A stretch of DNA of 64,000 bases from Sphingomonas sanguinis NBRC 13937 (GTDB lineage Bacteria; Pseudomonadota; Alphaproteobacteria; Sphingomonadales; Sphingomonadaceae). Positions within the stretch are counted from its first letter, which is position 1; the number at the start of each line of letters is the position of its first letter. The DNA lies in assembly GCF_001591005.1 (NCBI RefSeq), contig NZ_BCTY01000016.1:1-64000 (forward strand). The letters are read 5' to 3'. Below are positions 63,502 through 64,000 of this stretch, piece by piece. The notes beneath the pieces are model-generated. The model did no database searches. It saw only the letters and a program-made list of their open reading frames with translations, and was not told where the DNA came from. A program made the translations under genes and the position numbers.

Positions 63502-63947
63502 GACCACAGGGCTATCAGACCGGGTGCCGAGGTGTCATGCCCTAATATCGCAGCGCGGTGCCTTTTCCACCGGCATCGGCTTTGCCACCGGGCTGCCCGA
63601 TCCGTCGCGCGGATCGATGATCGCAATTCCCTCGGGCGGGCAGCGGTCCCAGGCAGTCCGCACCGGGATCGCCGCTGCTGGCGACAGCGTATCACCCAAA
63701 ACCTCGAGCACGCTCGCCTTCATGCGCATCGGCTTCTTTGCCTCGCTGCCAGCACTCAGGGCAGCGGGTTCGAGGATGCCATGTCGTTCGGCACCGACCC
63801 CATCGGCCCGATTGGCAGCCCTTCTCATAAATCGCATCAATATTGGCAGTTACTGCCCAGAGATGCACTTCCGCTGCATGACTTTGATCGGAAACGCTTT
63901 CGCATTGGCGCTATCATCCAGAAGAGACGGATCGAAGGCGAGACAAG
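63502..63947. other. 446-base region without a confident gene
   Basis: Between ptsP and the partial gene at the right edge. A minus-strand frame of 100 codons (63535-63837, starting MRFMRRAANRADGVGAERHG) and a plus-strand frame cover it, but neither has a ribosome site or a recognisable pattern. A small hairpin, GGCAG-TTA-CTGCC, lies at 63845-63857 and may belong to the promoter of the downstream gene. Confidence 0.4.
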
Positions 63948-64000
63948 ATGGCCGAGCAGAAGAATAAAGGGATCGCGACGCGGGCCATTCATCATGGCTA
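63948..64000 (+). CDS. Start of a Cys/Met-metabolism PLP enzyme (methionine gamma-lyase family), partial
   Basis: Only 17 full codons are visible: the ATG at 63948, preceded by GAAGGCGAG, leads into GIATRAIHHG. This closely matches the N-terminus of methionine gamma-lyase and related homoserine sulfhydrylases or cystathionine synthases, which share ATRAIHHGY. The enzyme would be a PLP-dependent gamma-elimination or replacement catalyst. The exact reaction cannot be decided from this fragment. Confidence 0.6.
   Translation, partial: MAEQKNKGIATRAIHHG

Overview
The window is high-GC DNA, coding-dense on both strands, and looks like the chromosome of an alphaproteobacterium, most likely a sphingomonad. 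Reasons: the F0 ATP synthase genes sit apart from F1 in the order atpI-atpB-atpE-b'-b; petA-petB-petC are followed by apt, trmL and hemF; groES-groEL carries a CIRCE operator; cpoB-tilS-ftsH are neighbours; palindromic intergenic elements are scattered throughout; several small secreted proteins are of a kind common in sphingomonads. I saw no rRNA, tRNA, CRISPR array, transposase or integrase.

Layout. 0-7 kb: start of a Sel1-like gene running off the left edge, a low-GC PAP2 phosphatase gene, uvrC, a guanidine/SMR exporter with a structured leader, and the F0 operon. 7-11 kb: the overlapping ydbH-ynbE-ydbL cassette for lipid transport to the outer membrane, then radC. 11.6-13 kb: a low-GC pair of a LysM/GH19 peptidoglycan hydrolase and an exported partner. 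13-19 kb: pth with an oxygenase-like gene, ychF, a BLUF photoreceptor, an ENPP-like lipoprotein and a MaoC hydratase. 19-24 kb: the cytochrome bc1 operon, apt, trmL, hemF. 24-36 kb: paired polytopic membrane proteins, lipB, small lipoproteins, an ABC-F ATPase, an EVE protein, an AroE-like dehydrogenase, a sialidase-like protein and nitronate monooxygenase. 34.7-42 kb: cytochrome c, pheA, nudC, a serine hydrolase, mutY, a DUF721 gene and two DsbA-like proteins. 42-47 kb: groESL, sppA, an acetyltransferase. 47.2-48.8 kb: a second hydrolase/partner pair (peptidoglycan-binding plus M15 peptidase, then an exported protein). 48.9-55.9 kb: a TonB-fold protein, pgi, gor, GST, dienelactone hydrolase and a secreted unknown. 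55.9-64 kb: ftsH, tilS, cpoB, a RodZ-like protein, ptsP and the start of a methionine gamma-lyase family gene.

Most of this is core metabolism, respiration, translation quality control and envelope maintenance. The part most worth a second look is the pair of unlinked loci at 11.6-13.0 kb and 47.2-48.8 kb. Each encodes a cell-wall hydrolase without a signal peptide but with a peptidoglycan-binding domain, and each overlaps a downstream gene for a Sec-exported, cysteine-containing protein of unknown family. That is the layout of antibacterial effector-immunity pairs. No secretion-system gene lies in the window, so the role is an inference. Other points of interest are the hairpin-rich leader of the guanidine exporter gene and three families of palindromic intergenic repeats.
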